The notes beneath the pieces are model-generated. The model had not been told where the DNA came from. It saw only the letters and a program-made list of their open reading frames with translations, and searched no databases. A DNA stretch of 64,000 bases, taken from assembly GCA_016806145.1 (NCBI GenBank), contig CP063167.1, forward strand, positions 554,501 to 618,500, written 5' to 3'. The position numbers were made by a program, and so were the translations under genes. This document shows, piece after piece, positions 9,853-19,649 of this stretch (its first letter is position 1; every line of letters begins with the position of its first letter). This stretch comes from Variovorax paradoxus (GTDB lineage: Bacteria; Pseudomonadota; Gammaproteobacteria; Burkholderiales; Burkholderiaceae_C).

Positions 9853-10317
9853 ATGATCGACCTGCTGGCGCTGTGCGCCTTCAACGCGGCCTATGCCGAT
9901 GCCATCGACAGCGATGCGCTCGAACGCTGGCCCGAGTTCTTCGCCGACGACTGCCACTACCGCATCACCCACGTCGAGAACGAGCGCGAGGGACTGCCCG
10001 CGGGCATCGTCTACGCCGACTCGCGCGCGATGCTCGAGGACCGCATCGCCGCGCTGCGCGAGGCCAACATCTACGAGCGGCAGCGCTACCGCCATCTGCT
10101 GGGCATGCCGCTGCTGCTCGAGGCCGAGGGCGACGCGGCGCGCGCGCGCACGCCCTTCATGGTGGCGCGCATCATGGCCACGGGACAGACCGAGATGTTC
10201 GCCACCGGCAGCTACGAGGACCGCTTCGTGCGGCGCGACGGCCGCCTGCTGCTGCAGTCGCGCGTGGCCGTGTGCGACAGCACCGTGACCGACACCCTGC
10301 TCGCGCTGCCGCTGTGA
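9853..10317 (+). CDS. tphA3: Terephthalate 1,2-dioxygenase, small oxygenase subunit
   Basis: A 154-residue ring-hydroxylating-dioxygenase beta subunit (SnoaL-like fold), the same length as Comamonas TphA3. Diagnostic segments are the start [36 protein letters not shown], and the C-terminus [15 protein letters not shown]. It has a structural role in the hexameric oxygenase. A GGAAAG ribosome-binding site precedes the ATG. The stop overlaps the GTG start of tphB. Confidence 0.94.
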   Translation: MIDLLALCAFNAAYADAIDSDALERWPEFFADDCHYRITHVENEREGLPAGIVYADSRAMLEDRIAALREANIYERQRYRHLLGMPLLLEAEGDAARARTPFMVARIMATGQTEMFATGSYEDRFVRRDGRLLLQSRVAVCDSTVTDTLLALPL

Positions 10318-11291
10318 CCATCGAGTCTTCTCATCGAACGCCACGTCGGCTCGCGCTCACGGCGGGCGACCCCAACGGCATCGGGCCCGAGATCGCGCTG
10401 AAGGCCCTGGCCGCGCTGCCGCGCGAAGACCGTGGACGCATCGCGCTGTACGGACCGGCCAATGTGTTCGAACGCACGGCGGCGCAGCTCGGCCTCGACG
10501 CGCTGCTGCGCGATACGGCGCTGGTCACGACCGGCGACCTCGAAGCGCGATCCGGACAGATCGACGCCGCGGCGGGCGCTTCCGCGGTCGCATCGGCCAC
10601 GGCCGCGCTGCAGGCCTGCCGGCGCGGCGAGGTCGATGCGGTGGTCGCCTGCCCGCACCACGAGACCGCGATCCATCGCGCCGGCATCGCCTTCAGCGGC
10701 TATCCCTCGCTGGTGGCGCGCGTCTGCGGCATGGCCGAGGACCGCGTGTTCCTGCTGCTCGTGGGCGGCGGGTTGCGCATCGTGCATGCGACGCTGCACG
10801 AGAGCGTGCGCACCGCGCTCGAACGTATGACGCCCGCGCTGGTGGCCGAGGCGATCCGTGCCGGCGCGCGGGCCTGCGCGCTGCTGGGCGTGGCCCGGCC
10901 TTCGATCGGCGTGTTCGGCATCAACCCGCATGCCTCCGAGGGCGGGCTGTTCGGGCCCGAGGACGCGGCGATCGTCGCCCCGGCGGTCGAGGCCGCGCGC
11001 GCCGAGGGCCTGCGCGTGGCCGGGCCCTCGGGCGCCGACCTGCTGCTCGCGGACCGCGCGCACGATCTCTACGTGGCGATGTTCCACGACCAGGGCCACA
11101 TTCCCGTCAAGCTGCTGGCGCCGCGCGCCGCAAGCGCTTTGAGCATCGGCGCCGATGCGTTGCTGTCGAGCGTGGGCCATGGCAGCGCGATGGACATCGC
11201 GGGCCGCGGCATCGCGAGCCCCGAGGCCGTGCTGCGCACCATCGCACTGCTGTCGGGCGCGCCGCGAGCCACTGGCGAGGTCGTGCCATGA
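10314..11291 (+). CDS. tphB: Dihydroxycyclohexadiene-dicarboxylate dehydrogenase (PdxA-like)
   Basis: A 325-residue PdxA-family dehydrogenase. The GTG at 10314 overlaps the tphA3 stop as GTGA and is chosen because [20 protein letters not shown] follows, the PdxA N-terminal signature. Metal-binding and active-site segments [23 protein letters not shown] and [13 protein letters not shown] are present. In the tph pathway TphB oxidatively decarboxylates the cis-dihydrodiol of terephthalate to protocatechuate; the PdxA relatives act on 4-phosphohydroxy-threonine. The operon context selects the TphB role. The stop overlaps the tphA1 start as ATGA. Confidence 0.93.
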   Translation: MTIESSHRTPRRLALTAGDPNGIGPEIALKALAALPREDRGRIALYGPANVFERTAAQLGLDALLRDTALVTTGDLEARSGQIDAAAGASAVASATAALQACRRGEVDAVVACPHHETAIHRAGIAFSGYPSLVARVCGMAEDRVFLLLVGGGLRIVHATLHESVRTALERMTPALVAEAIRAGARACALLGVARPSIGVFGINPHASEGGLFGPEDAAIVAPAVEAARAEGLRVAGPSGADLLLADRAHDLYVAMFHDQGHIPVKLLAPRAASALSIGADALLSSVGHGSAMDIAGRGIASPEAVLRTIALLSGAPRATGEVVP

Positions 11292-12319
11292 GCCAGCGCA
11301 TCGCCATCGCCGACAGCGACCTGGCCTTCGACGGCAACGAGGGCGAGACCGTGCTCGACGCCGCCTTGCGCGCCGGCATCGAGCTGCCCCACTCGTGCCG
11401 TAAGGGCGTGTGCGGCAACTGCGCGGGCACGGTCGCGCACGGCGAGGTCGCGCCCACGGGCCGCGGCGCGATGGTCAACGAGACCTGCGGGCCGGGCCAG
11501 GTGCTGTTCTGCATGTGCACGGCCGCGAGCCCCGCGCTCGAGATCCGGCCGGTGTCGTGGCGGCGCGTCGATCCCGCGGCGCGCAAGCGCTTCGTGGCCA
11601 AGGTGTTTCGCCACCAGCTCGCGGCGCCCGACGTCTCGCTGCTCCAGCTGCGGCTGCCCGCGGGCCAGCGCGCGCGCTTCCAGGCCGGCCAGTACCTGCA
11701 GCTGAAGCTCGACGACGGCAGCACGCGCTGCTACTCGATGGCCAATCCGCCGCACGAGAGCGACACGCTGACGCTGCATGTGCGCCATGTGCCCGGCGGT
11801 GCCTTCAGCGCGCGCGTGCCGCGGCTCGAAAGCGGCGAGCTGCTCGAGGTGGAGCTGCCGTTCGGCGCGTTCTCGCTGGCCGGTGGCAGCGAGGACACCG
11901 GCCCGCTGGTCTTCGTGGTCGGCGGCACCGGTTTCGCGCCGGTCAAGTCCATCCTCGACGACCTGATGAAGCGCCGCGTCGACCGGTCGATCACGCTGCT
12001 GTGGGGCGCGCGCCGCGCACAGGACATCTACCTGCCCGCGGCGGTCGCGCGCTGGCAGCGGCAATGGCCGTCGCTGCGCTTCGTCGCGGCGTTGAGCGAC
12101 GAGGACGCGACGCTCGACGAGAGCCTGCGCGCCGAACAGGTTCGCGGCCGGGCCGACGAGGCGCTGGTGCAGGCCTGCCCCGACCTGCGCGGGCATGCGC
12201 TGTACTGCTGCGGTTCGCCCGCGATGGTGGCGGCGGTGCGCGAGGCCGCGCTTGCGCGCTGCGGCCTCGATGCCGCCGACTTCCATTCCGACGTGTTCGT
12301 GGAGGGTCCGGCGGCCTAG
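11288..12319 (+). CDS. tphA1: Terephthalate dioxygenase reductase component
   Basis: A 343-residue ferredoxin-reductase. The N-terminal plant-type [2Fe-2S] domain has Cys37, Cys42 and Cys45 ([10 protein letters not shown]), with the fourth ligand at Cys75 or Cys77. A flavin domain follows with RCYSMANPP, then an NAD domain with [14 protein letters not shown] and YCCGSPAMV. It passes electrons from NAD(P)H to the TphA2A3 oxygenase. It is the last gene of the operon and ends eight bases from the convergent stop of the stressosome-module kinase gene. Confidence 0.94.
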   Translation: MSQRIAIADSDLAFDGNEGETVLDAALRAGIELPHSCRKGVCGNCAGTVAHGEVAPTGRGAMVNETCGPGQVLFCMCTAASPALEIRPVSWRRVDPAARKRFVAKVFRHQLAAPDVSLLQLRLPAGQRARFQAGQYLQLKLDDGSTRCYSMANPPHESDTLTLHVRHVPGGAFSARVPRLESGELLEVELPFGAFSLAGGSEDTGPLVFVVGGTGFAPVKSILDDLMKRRVDRSITLLWGARRAQDIYLPAAVARWQRQWPSLRFVAALSDEDATLDESLRAEQVRGRADEALVQACPDLRGHALYCCGSPAMVAAVREAALARCGLDAADFHSDVFVEGPAA

Positions 12320-12327
12320 AACCGCGC

Positions 12328-14310
12328 TCAGCCGTGGCGCTGGTTGATCAGCGCAATCAGCGCATGCGGCTGCAGCGGCTTGCCCAGGTGCGCATCGAAG
12401 CCGGCCTCGGTCGCCTTGGTGTGGTCCTGCGGCCGGGTGAAGGCGGTGTGGGCGATCGCGTAGATCCGCGGCTCGCCGCGCGCGACCTCGAGCTGACGCA
12501 GCTCGCGGATCAGGTCGTAGCCGTCGCGTCCCGGCAGGCCGATGTCGCTCACCAGCACGTCGGGCCATTTCTGGTCGAGCAGCTGCAGCGCGCTGTCGTA
12601 GTCGGGCGCGATGCGCACCAGCGCGCCCGCGTCGGACAGCACCACCGCGAGGATCTCGCTGGCGTCGACGTTGTCCTCGACCACCAGCACCTCGAGCCCC
12701 GCGAGCAGGTGGTCGGAGGGCGGATCGCCCGCGGCCTGGCGCGCGTCGAGCAGGATGATCCCGCCGTCGCCATCGGGCACCACGCCGAGCGACACGCGCA
12801 GGGTGGCGCCCTTGCCCTCGCCTTCGCTGTGGGCCGAGACCTGACCGCCATGCAGCTCGGCGAGGTTCTTCACGATCGACAGCCCGAGGCCGAGCCCGCC
12901 ATGGAAGCGGTTGTCGGGCGAGTCGCTCTGCGAGAAACGGTCGAACAGGTGCGGCACGAAATCGCTCGCGATGCCGCGGCCGAAATCCTGCACCGACAGA
13001 TGGAGCCGGTCGCCGCTGCGCACCAGGTCGACCACGATGCGACCGCCCTCGTTGGAGAACTTGATGGCATTCGACAGCAGGTTCCACACGATCTGCTGGA
13101 AGCGCGTGCCGTCGAGCCAGGCGGCCTGCTCGGCGCCTTCCTGGTTGAAGTGGATGGACAGCTTCTTCGCGGCCACGGCCGCGTTCGAGGCCTCGATCGA
13201 GGCGCTCACCAGCGCGGCCGGGTCCACCCATTCGCGGTGCAGCCGCAGCTTGCCCGAGCTGATGCGCGAGACATCGAGGATGTCGGAGATCAGCCGCGCC
13301 TGCGCCTTCACGCTGCGGTCGATGGCGTTGAGGCCCTTCTCCATCTGCTCGGGCGCGCGATTGCCGACCTTCAGCAGGTGCACCCAGCCGCCGATGGCGT
13401 TGAGCGGATTGCGCAGCTCGTGCGAGAGCACGGCCACGAAGTCGTCCTTGGTGCGGCTCAGGCGCTCGGCCGAGGCACGCGCCGCCTGCTCGCGCTCGAG
13501 CACCTCGCGCCGGCGCGATTCGAGTTCGAAGCGCTCGGACACGTCGAGCGCAATGCCCACGCGCAGGCCGGGTTCGATCGGCGTGGACATGGTCCACTCG
13601 AGGCGGGTCCAGCAGCCATCCTGGCGCAGCAGCGGAAACTCGCCGGTCCAGCGCGCCGCGGGCTTCAGCGGGTCGGTGCTCTCGACGGTGTGGGTGCGCA
13701 CGAAGTCGGTCCAGTCCGGCGGCGCGAAGGCGCTGACCGCCTGTCCGATCAGTGTCTCGCGCGAGCGCCCCAGCATGCCGAGCATCGCGGGATTGACGTC
13801 GGCGAAGCGCCCCAGTGCATCGATCAGCGCGATGCCCAGCGGCGCCTGGTCGTAGATGGCCCGAAAGCGCGCCTCGCTCGCGCGCTGCCGCTCCTCGGCC
13901 AGCCGCGCGCGGATCAGCGCCTGCAGGGTGGCGATCAGCACCGGCGGCTCGACCGGATGCACCAAGTAGGCATCGGCACCGGCGTTGAGGCCCGCCACCT
14001 TGTGCTCGTTTCGCACGAAGGTCGCCGACAGGTGCACCACCGGCAAGGTCGAGGTCTCGGGCCGCTGGCGCAGCTGCTGGCAGACCTCGAAGCCGCTGAA
14101 GTCCGGCAGGTGCACGTCGAGCACCACCGCCGAGATGTTCTTCGGCGCCAGCCGCACGGCCTCGCCACCGGTGCCTGCCTCCTGCGTATGGAAGCCGGCC
14201 GCGCGCACCACGCGCGCGGTGGCGTAGCGGGTGGTGGGGTTGTCGTCGACCACCAGCACCGTGTGCTGCGAGCGGTCGATGGTGATGTTGATGACGGGGT
14301 CGATGTTCAT
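12328..14310 (-). CDS. Receiver-PAS-histidine kinase-receiver hybrid protein of the stressosome module
   Basis: A 660-residue soluble protein with four parts. A first receiver at about residues 17-135 has VDDN and Asp65 in VVLDVHLPD. A PAS domain at about 145-260 includes FRAIYDQAPLGIALID. The kinase core has His297 (VLSHELRNPLNAI), the N-box NLLSNAIKF and FHGGLGLGLSIVKNL. A second receiver at about 545-655 carries Asp589 (LVSDIGLPG) and the late Lys in LGKP. There is no transmembrane segment or DNA-binding domain. The ATG at 14310 overlaps the stop of the upstream kinase gene as ATGA, so it is the last gene of the module and probably takes its input from the preceding proteins. Confidence 0.92.
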   Translation of the reverse strand: MNIDPVINITIDRSQHTVLVVDDNPTTRYATARVVRAAGFHTQEAGTGGEAVRLAPKNISAVVLDVHLPDFSGFEVCQQLRQRPETSTLPVVHLSATFVRNEHKVAGLNAGADAYLVHPVEPPVLIATLQALIRARLAEERQRASEARFRAIYDQAPLGIALIDALGRFADVNPAMLGMLGRSRETLIGQAVSAFAPPDWTDFVRTHTVESTDPLKPAARWTGEFPLLRQDGCWTRLEWTMSTPIEPGLRVGIALDVSERFELESRRREVLEREQAARASAERLSRTKDDFVAVLSHELRNPLNAIGGWVHLLKVGNRAPEQMEKGLNAIDRSVKAQARLISDILDVSRISSGKLRLHREWVDPAALVSASIEASNAAVAAKKLSIHFNQEGAEQAAWLDGTRFQQIVWNLLSNAIKFSNEGGRIVVDLVRSGDRLHLSVQDFGRGIASDFVPHLFDRFSQSDSPDNRFHGGLGLGLSIVKNLAELHGGQVSAHSEGEGKGATLRVSLGVVPDGDGGIILLDARQAAGDPPSDHLLAGLEVLVVEDNVDASEILAVVLSDAGALVRIAPDYDSALQLLDQKWPDVLVSDIGLPGRDGYDLIRELRQLEVARGEPRIYAIAHTAFTRPQDHTKATEAGFDAHLGKPLQPHALIALINQRHG

Positions 14311-15269
14311 GCCTGCCCCGCGTGCTGTTCGTTCGCGGTGCCGCCGGCTCCGTTCCAGCCCCATCCGTCCTCGCCGTTCTGCGCCTCGGCGCCGGACTGG
14401 CGCCGCAGCTGCACCGGCAGCGTGACCGAGAAGGTCGAGCCCTTGCCGAGTTCGCTCTCGAGCTCGACATGGCCGCCGAGCAGCGTGGCAAGTTGCTTGC
14501 TCAGCGAGAGGCCCAGGCCGGTGCCGCGCAGCCGCTTCTGCACCGGCGAATCGACCTGCGAATAGTCGTCGAACACGGCCGCATGGTGCTCGGGTGCGAT
14601 GCCGATGCCGGTGTCGGCCACCGAGAAGCGCACGCGGTCGTCGCCCACGCGCATCGCGGTCACGCGCACCTCGCCTTCGGGCGTGAACTTGACCGCGTTC
14701 GAGATGAAGTTGCGCAGGATCTGCGACAGCTTGCGGTCGTCGGTATAGAGCTTGGGCAGCCCCTCGGGCTCCTCGAAGATCAGCGCGGTGGCCGGGTTGC
14801 CCAGTACCGGGCGGAACATGCCGCGCAGCGCCGAGAACAGGTCGACCATCTCGAACCAGGCCGGCGAGATTTCCACGCGGCCGGCCTCGATCTTGGCCAG
14901 GTCGAGCAGGTCGTCGACCATCTCGGCCAGTTCCGAGGCCATGGTCTCGACGAAGCCGACCTGCTTCTCCTGCTCGGGCGTGAGCGGGCCGTCCATGCGG
15001 TCGTTGAGGATGCGCGTGATGCTGCGGATCGCATTGATCGGCGTGCGGAACTCGTGGCTCATGTAGGCCAGGAAGCGGCTCTTGAGCTCGGTGGCCTTCT
15101 TGAGCTGCTCGGCCTGCGCGTCGAGCTCGGCATAGAGCGCCACCACGCCGCGGTTGGTTTCCTCGAGTTCGGCGCGCAGCTCGTCGCTCTCCTGGCGGCT
15201 CTCGGCCAGCTGGCGCGCGAGCGCCGAGGCCTCGGTGTCGTGCGCGGTGTCGGGTTCGCTGCTGCTCAT
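14307..15269 (-). CDS. Cytosolic sensor histidine kinase of the stressosome module
   Basis: A 320-residue kinase. A predicted coiled coil covers about residues 15-62 (QESDELRAELEETNRGVV). HisKA has His72 (YMSHEFRTPINAI), and the ATPase domain has NFISNAVKF, VADTGIGIAPEHH and LRGTGLGLSLSKQL. The start at 15269 is chosen over an in-frame ATG at 15275: it gives an ATGA overlap with the upstream phosphatase gene, and AAGGA is better spaced from it. No sensory domain other than the coiled coil is visible, so the signal probably comes from a protein partner. Confidence 0.92.
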   Translation of the reverse strand: MSSSEPDTAHDTEASALARQLAESRQESDELRAELEETNRGVVALYAELDAQAEQLKKATELKSRFLAYMSHEFRTPINAIRSITRILNDRMDGPLTPEQEKQVGFVETMASELAEMVDDLLDLAKIEAGRVEISPAWFEMVDLFSALRGMFRPVLGNPATALIFEEPEGLPKLYTDDRKLSQILRNFISNAVKFTPEGEVRVTAMRVGDDRVRFSVADTGIGIAPEHHAAVFDDYSQVDSPVQKRLRGTGLGLSLSKQLATLLGGHVELESELGKGSTFSVTLPVQLRRQSGAEAQNGEDGWGWNGAGGTANEQHAGQA

Positions 15270-16297
15270 CGCCATTCCTTTCGCCGCAGAACCACGACCG
15301 TCGCATCGTCGCGGTGACGCGTATGGTCGCGCAAAAGCACCGCGGCTACCAGCGTAGGGTCCTTTTGCAGCAATGGCCGGATGCGGTCGGCCTGCCAGCG
15401 CGTCTCGATGCCGTCGCTGTGCAGCACCACCAGCGCGTGCGGCGGAAGTTCCATGGTGGCGGCCTCGGGCTTGCGGATCTGCATGCCGGCGGTGCCGTGC
15501 TGGGTCAGGATGCCCTTGTCGAAGATGCCCGAGAGCACGCGCCCGACGATGTTGCCGGCGCCCGACCAGGCGATGGACTCGCCCTCGGTATCGAGCTTCA
15601 GCACGCACACGGCCGCGCCGCGCGTGGACTGCAGCCGCTGGTGCAGCTGCTGCAGCGCATCGCGGACCTCGCGCCCAGGTGCTTCCGCGAAGGCCTCGGT
15701 CGCGGCCTGCGCGGCCTTGGCCGCCTCGGGCCCGTGGCCCAGCCCGTCGACCAGCAGCAGGTTGAAGTTGTCACCCTCGGGCGACACCGAAGCCGCCCAC
15801 GCGTCGCCGCTGACGGATTCGTAGGGCGCCGGCAGGCACAGCGCACCGATCTGCACCCGCTGCGCGCCCGGTACCTCGGCCGCGCCGCGGCCGCGCGCCT
15901 CGCGCACGCGCGCCACGCAGACCGTGCCCTCGGGCACCGACGAATGGATGTCGAACTCGTCGGCCAGCCGCCGCACCGCGCCCAGGCCGGTGCCGGGCGT
16001 GCTGCCCGAGGAGTGGCCGTCCTGCATCGACAGCGCGAGGTTCTCGATGCCCGGCCCCTCGTCGATCGAGACGACCTCGATCTCGTGCATCTGCGGCCGC
16101 GAAGCGATCAGCAGCCGGCCCTTGCGCGCATGCCGCAGCAGGTTGGTACCGAGCTCGGTGACGACCAGCGCGACCCGGCCGGCGTCGACCTCGTTCCAGG
16201 CCATCTCGGCCGCGGCCTGCGCCGCATGCCGTCGCGCCTCGCCGACCCGGCTCGCATCGTCGATCGGAATCGCCTTGTGGGTCCAGCCCGCGATCAC
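15266..16297 (-). CDS. Anti-sigma-type ATPase fused to SpoIIE/PP2C phosphatase
   Basis: A 343-residue two-domain protein. Residues about 1-135 are a HATPase of the RsbW/RsbT type (VTELGTNLLRHARKG, SIDEGPGIENL, STPGTGLGAVRRLADEF). Residues about 150-343 are a SpoIIE-like PP2C domain (DAWAASVSPEG, LLLVDGLGHGPEAA, VLHSDGIETRW, RDDATVVVLR). It corresponds to the RsbX-like phosphatase of stressosome operons, which would reset phosphorylated RsbR and RsbS. The GTG at 16297 forms a GTGA overlap with the rsbT stop; another GTG six bases upstream is possible. The fused ATPase domain distinguishes it from the single-domain RsbX of Bacillus. Confidence 0.9.
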   Translation of the reverse strand: MIAGWTHKAIPIDDASRVGEARRHAAQAAAEMAWNEVDAGRVALVVTELGTNLLRHARKGRLLIASRPQMHEIEVVSIDEGPGIENLALSMQDGHSSGSTPGTGLGAVRRLADEFDIHSSVPEGTVCVARVREARGRGAAEVPGAQRVQIGALCLPAPYESVSGDAWAASVSPEGDNFNLLLVDGLGHGPEAAKAAQAATEAFAEAPGREVRDALQQLHQRLQSTRGAAVCVLKLDTEGESIAWSGAGNIVGRVLSGIFDKGILTQHGTAGMQIRKPEAATMELPPHALVVLHSDGIETRWQADRIRPLLQKDPTLVAAVLLRDHTRHRDDATVVVLRRKEWR

Positions 16298-16698
16298 TTC
16301 CACTTGGTGATGCTCACGCGGGTGCCTGCGCCGGGCGCCGACTGGATCTCGAAGTCGTTGACCAGCCGCTTGCTGCCCGGCAGCCCCAGGCCCATGCCGT
16401 TGCCGCTGGTCCAGCCATCGGTCAGCGCCAGCGCGATGTCCTCGATGCCGCGGCCCTCGTCCTCGAAGTGCAGCTGCAGGCCGCGCCGGCCGTTGCGTTC
16501 GACGAACTCCCAGCGCATGCGCCCGCCTCCGCCGTGGATCAGCGCGTTGCGCGACAGCTCGCTGGCGGCCGTGATCATCTTGGTCTGGTCGACCAGCGAC
16601 AGCTTGAGTTCCTGGCACAGCGCGCGCACCATCTGGCGGCTGGCCACGATGTTGTGCTCGGACAGCAGCGGCAACGTGCCCGTGGGGTCAGCGGCCAA
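16294..16698 (-). CDS. rsbT: RsbT-like serine kinase (switch protein), probable TTG start
   Basis: A 134-residue protein if translation begins at the TTG at 16698. GGAG lies seven bases before that codon, and the only in-frame ATG (16749) would overlap rsbS by 62 bases. The ATPase motifs are those of RsbT: Asn51 in ASELSRNALIHGGGG, Asp80 in FEDEGRGIEDIAL, and TSGNGMGLGLPGSKRLVNDFE. In Bacillus RsbT phosphorylates RsbR and RsbS, is released from the stressosome and activates the phosphatase RsbU. Here it would activate the downstream kinase/phosphatase proteins instead. Confidence 0.9.
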   Translation of the reverse strand: MAADPTGTLPLLSEHNIVASRQMVRALCQELKLSLVDQTKMITAASELSRNALIHGGGGRMRWEFVERNGRRGLQLHFEDEGRGIEDIALALTDGWTSGNGMGLGLPGSKRLVNDFEIQSAPGAGTRVSITKWK

Positions 16699-17062
16699 GA
16701 GCGTTCTCCAGGCGCGCGCGGCGCAGCATCTCCATGCCGCGCTCGACATTGAGCGCCGTTCTCACGCCCTCGAGCGACAGCCCGAGTTCGACCAGGGTGA
16801 TCGCCACCGCCGGCTGCATGCCGACCACCACCGTGGTGGCCGACAGGATGCGGGCGATGCCCGAGATGCTGGTCAGCATGCGGCCGACGAAGGAGTCGAC
16901 GATCTCGAGCGCCGAGATGTCGATCATCACGCCCGAGGCACCGGTCCTGGAGATCTGGCCGGCCAGGTCGTCCTGCAGCTGCAGCGCGGTCTGGTCCTGC
17001 ATGTCGACCTGGATCGTCACCAGCAGGATGTCGCCCATGCGCAGGATGGGAATGCGGTCCAT
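16688..17062 (-). CDS. rsbS: RsbS-like STAS-domain stressosome scaffold
   Basis: A 124-residue single STAS domain, the length of RsbS. The diagnostic segment IDISALEIVDSFVGRML contains Ser57, which lines up with the phosphorylated Ser59 of Bacillus RsbS. The start at 17062 is followed by IPILRMGDILLVTIQVDMQD, typical for the family. The gene lies 11 bases after rsbR and overlaps rsbT by 11 bases. It should form the stressosome core with RsbR and sequester RsbT. Confidence 0.92.
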   Translation of the reverse strand: MDRIPILRMGDILLVTIQVDMQDQTALQLQDDLAGQISRTGASGVMIDISALEIVDSFVGRMLTSISGIARILSATTVVVGMQPAVAITLVELGLSLEGVRTALNVERGMEMLRRARLENALGR

Positions 17063-17073
17063 GGCGGCTCCGC

Positions 17074-17919
17074 TCAGGCCGTGCGCTCGATGCGCCAGCC
17101 CGCCTGCTTCAGGGCCAGCGCGAGCGCGTCGGCCAGCGTGGCCTTGGTCTGCACGCCCTGCAGGTCGATGCCCAGGTGCACGATGGTCTGGGCGATCTGC
17201 GGCCGGATGCCGCTGATGATGCAGTCGGCGCCCATCAGGCGGATCGCGGTCACGGTCTTGAGCAGATGCTGGGCCACCAGGGTGTCGACCGTGGGCACGC
17301 CCGTGATGTCGATGATCGCGATGCCGGAGCCGGTCTCGACGATGCGCTGCAGCAGCGCCTCCATCACCATCTGCGTGCGGCCGCTGTCGAGCACGCCGAT
17401 CATCGGCACGGCCAGCACGCCCTCCCACAGCTTCACGACCGGGGTCGAGAGTTCGAGCAACTCTTCCTGCTGGCGGCGGATGATGTCCTCGCGCGCCTGC
17501 TGGAAGGTGGTGACCGTGTGCTGCGCGAGCTTGTCGACCGAGGCCGACAGGGTCCACAGCGCGCCGGCCAGCGCGGCGGGATCCTTCGCCAGCCGGCGCT
17601 GCAGCGCATCGAACAGCGGCTTCTTGAGCGCCAGCACGAACAGGCTGGTGTCGCCGGCCGACTCGCCCTTGGCCGCGCGCGTGCGCGAGAGGTTGGCCAG
17701 CGTGTCGCGCAGCGGTGCCCATTCGGCCGCCTCGAAGCGCGCGGCGTCGCCGCCCGCGGCCAGCACGCCGTCGAGCTGGCGCAGCAGCTCACCGCCCTCG
17801 GCCTTGGCCGCGCGACGCGCGCCCGGTTCGCTCACGCGGGCTTCGTCCAGCCAGCCCTCGAGGACGTCGTTTTCTTCCTCGCGCAGCGTCGCGCGCAACG
17901 CTTCATGGTCGTTCTTCAT
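17074..17919 (-). CDS. rsbR: RsbR-like stressosome sensor with C-terminal STAS domain
   Basis: A 281-residue protein. The helical N-terminal half (about residues 1-150) has the layout of the sensor domain of the RsbRD group. The C-terminal STAS domain (about 165-275) contains DITGVPTVDTLVAQHLLK and SGIRPQIAQTIVHLGI. Ser179 and Thr213 are 34 residues apart, the same spacing as the phosphorylated Thr171 and Thr205 of Bacillus RsbRA, so they are the likely phosphosites. AGGA precedes the ATG. It is the first gene of the six-gene module. No haem or flavin ligand can be assigned from the sequence alone. Confidence 0.9.
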   Translation of the reverse strand: MKNDHEALRATLREEENDVLEGWLDEARVSEPGARRAAKAEGGELLRQLDGVLAAGGDAARFEAAEWAPLRDTLANLSRTRAAKGESAGDTSLFVLALKKPLFDALQRRLAKDPAALAGALWTLSASVDKLAQHTVTTFQQAREDIIRRQQEELLELSTPVVKLWEGVLAVPMIGVLDSGRTQMVMEALLQRIVETGSGIAIIDITGVPTVDTLVAQHLLKTVTAIRLMGADCIISGIRPQIAQTIVHLGIDLQGVQTKATLADALALALKQAGWRIERTA

Positions 17920-18295
17920 GGATTTCCTCTCGGTATTTTCACGGTTCGCGGTCCCACCATCGACCGCCCGTGCGTTCGATCATGCGCGCGGCGGCTCCCG
18001 TCCCTGTTTTGAGTATTTGGTTCGCGTCGGGGATCGTAGCCGTCTGCGGAGCGCACCGACGAAGCTGCATTGGTCAAGCGATGCCGCGTCCTCGCGTAGG
18101 CCCTGTCCCACAAATGGGATGGGTGAGGCGGTCTTTGACTGGGCCCGGTTTCGCGCCGGCGCGCAATGTCTTTTGACATAGCGCGCGTTTCTTGTTGCCC
18201 GACTGTGGGATTCAGGCCTCGCTGCGTATCGATTCGTACGCCGATGTACTGCTTGCGCCTACATGCGCTGCCCGTTGGCGCGGGACAATCGCGCC
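17920..18295. other. 376-bp gene-free stretch upstream of the stressosome operon
   Basis: This interval separates the divergent starts of rsbR and the small gene at 18296. It should hold the stressosome promoter; I see no convincing -35/-10 pair. The one clear structure is an imperfect palindrome at 18104-18121, TGTCCCA-CAAA-TGGGATG, with perfect 5-bp inner arms (TCCCA/TGGGA). Short open frames here lack ribosome-binding sites and are not called. Confidence 0.5.
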
Positions 18296-18517
18296 ATGGT
18301 GGAGATCAGCAACATGGACATGGATGCACTGGCCGCAGAGGCCGCGGAATGGCGCCGTCGCGCCCTGCGCGGCGACGCGCGCGCACGCGGCATGGCGCAT
18401 GAACTTGAGCGCAAGCTGCGCCGTCAGCTGCCCTCGATGCCGGTTGCGGGCCTGGAGCTCGACACCCGCCCGCTCGAACTCCGCAAGCCGCCACCGCGCT
18501 GGTGGAAGCTCTGGTAG
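18296..18517 (+). CDS. Small hypothetical protein, 73 residues
   Basis: Not recognised as a named family. The start at 18296 is chosen over 18263 because the charged segment NMDMDALAAEAAEWRRRAL directly after it reads as a real N-terminus. The protein is rich in Arg and Ala, predicted helical for residues about 5-45, and ends in PPPRWWKLW. Similar short proteins with a basic, tryptophan-rich tail occur in this bacterial family, from memory. It converges with leuB, with a stem-loop between the stops. Confidence 0.6.
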   Translation: MVEISNMDMDALAAEAAEWRRRALRGDARARGMAHELERKLRRQLPSMPVAGLELDTRPLELRKPPPRWWKLW

Positions 18518-18537
18518 GCAGGGCGCGCAGCCCTGCC
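18517..18537. terminator. Stem-loop between convergent genes, possible bidirectional terminator
   Basis: GGCAGGGC (18517-18524) and GCCCTGCC (18530-18537) pair perfectly around GCGCA. The hairpin begins on the last base of the small gene's TAG and precedes the leuB stop at 18553. No strong T-tract follows, so termination would be weak or factor-assisted. Confidence 0.5.
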
Positions 18538-18552
18538 CTCCGTCCGGCTCCT

Positions 18553-19626
<1,074 letters not shown>

Positions 19627-19649
19627 GTCTGGGAACCTTTTCTAGCTGT

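Noticed and set aside
18104..18210. TCCCACA at 18106-18112 and TGTGGGA at 18204-18210 as a long-range inverted repeat
   Set aside because: Seven-base arms almost 100 bp apart are easily found by chance; only the local palindrome at 18104-18121 was kept as a note.
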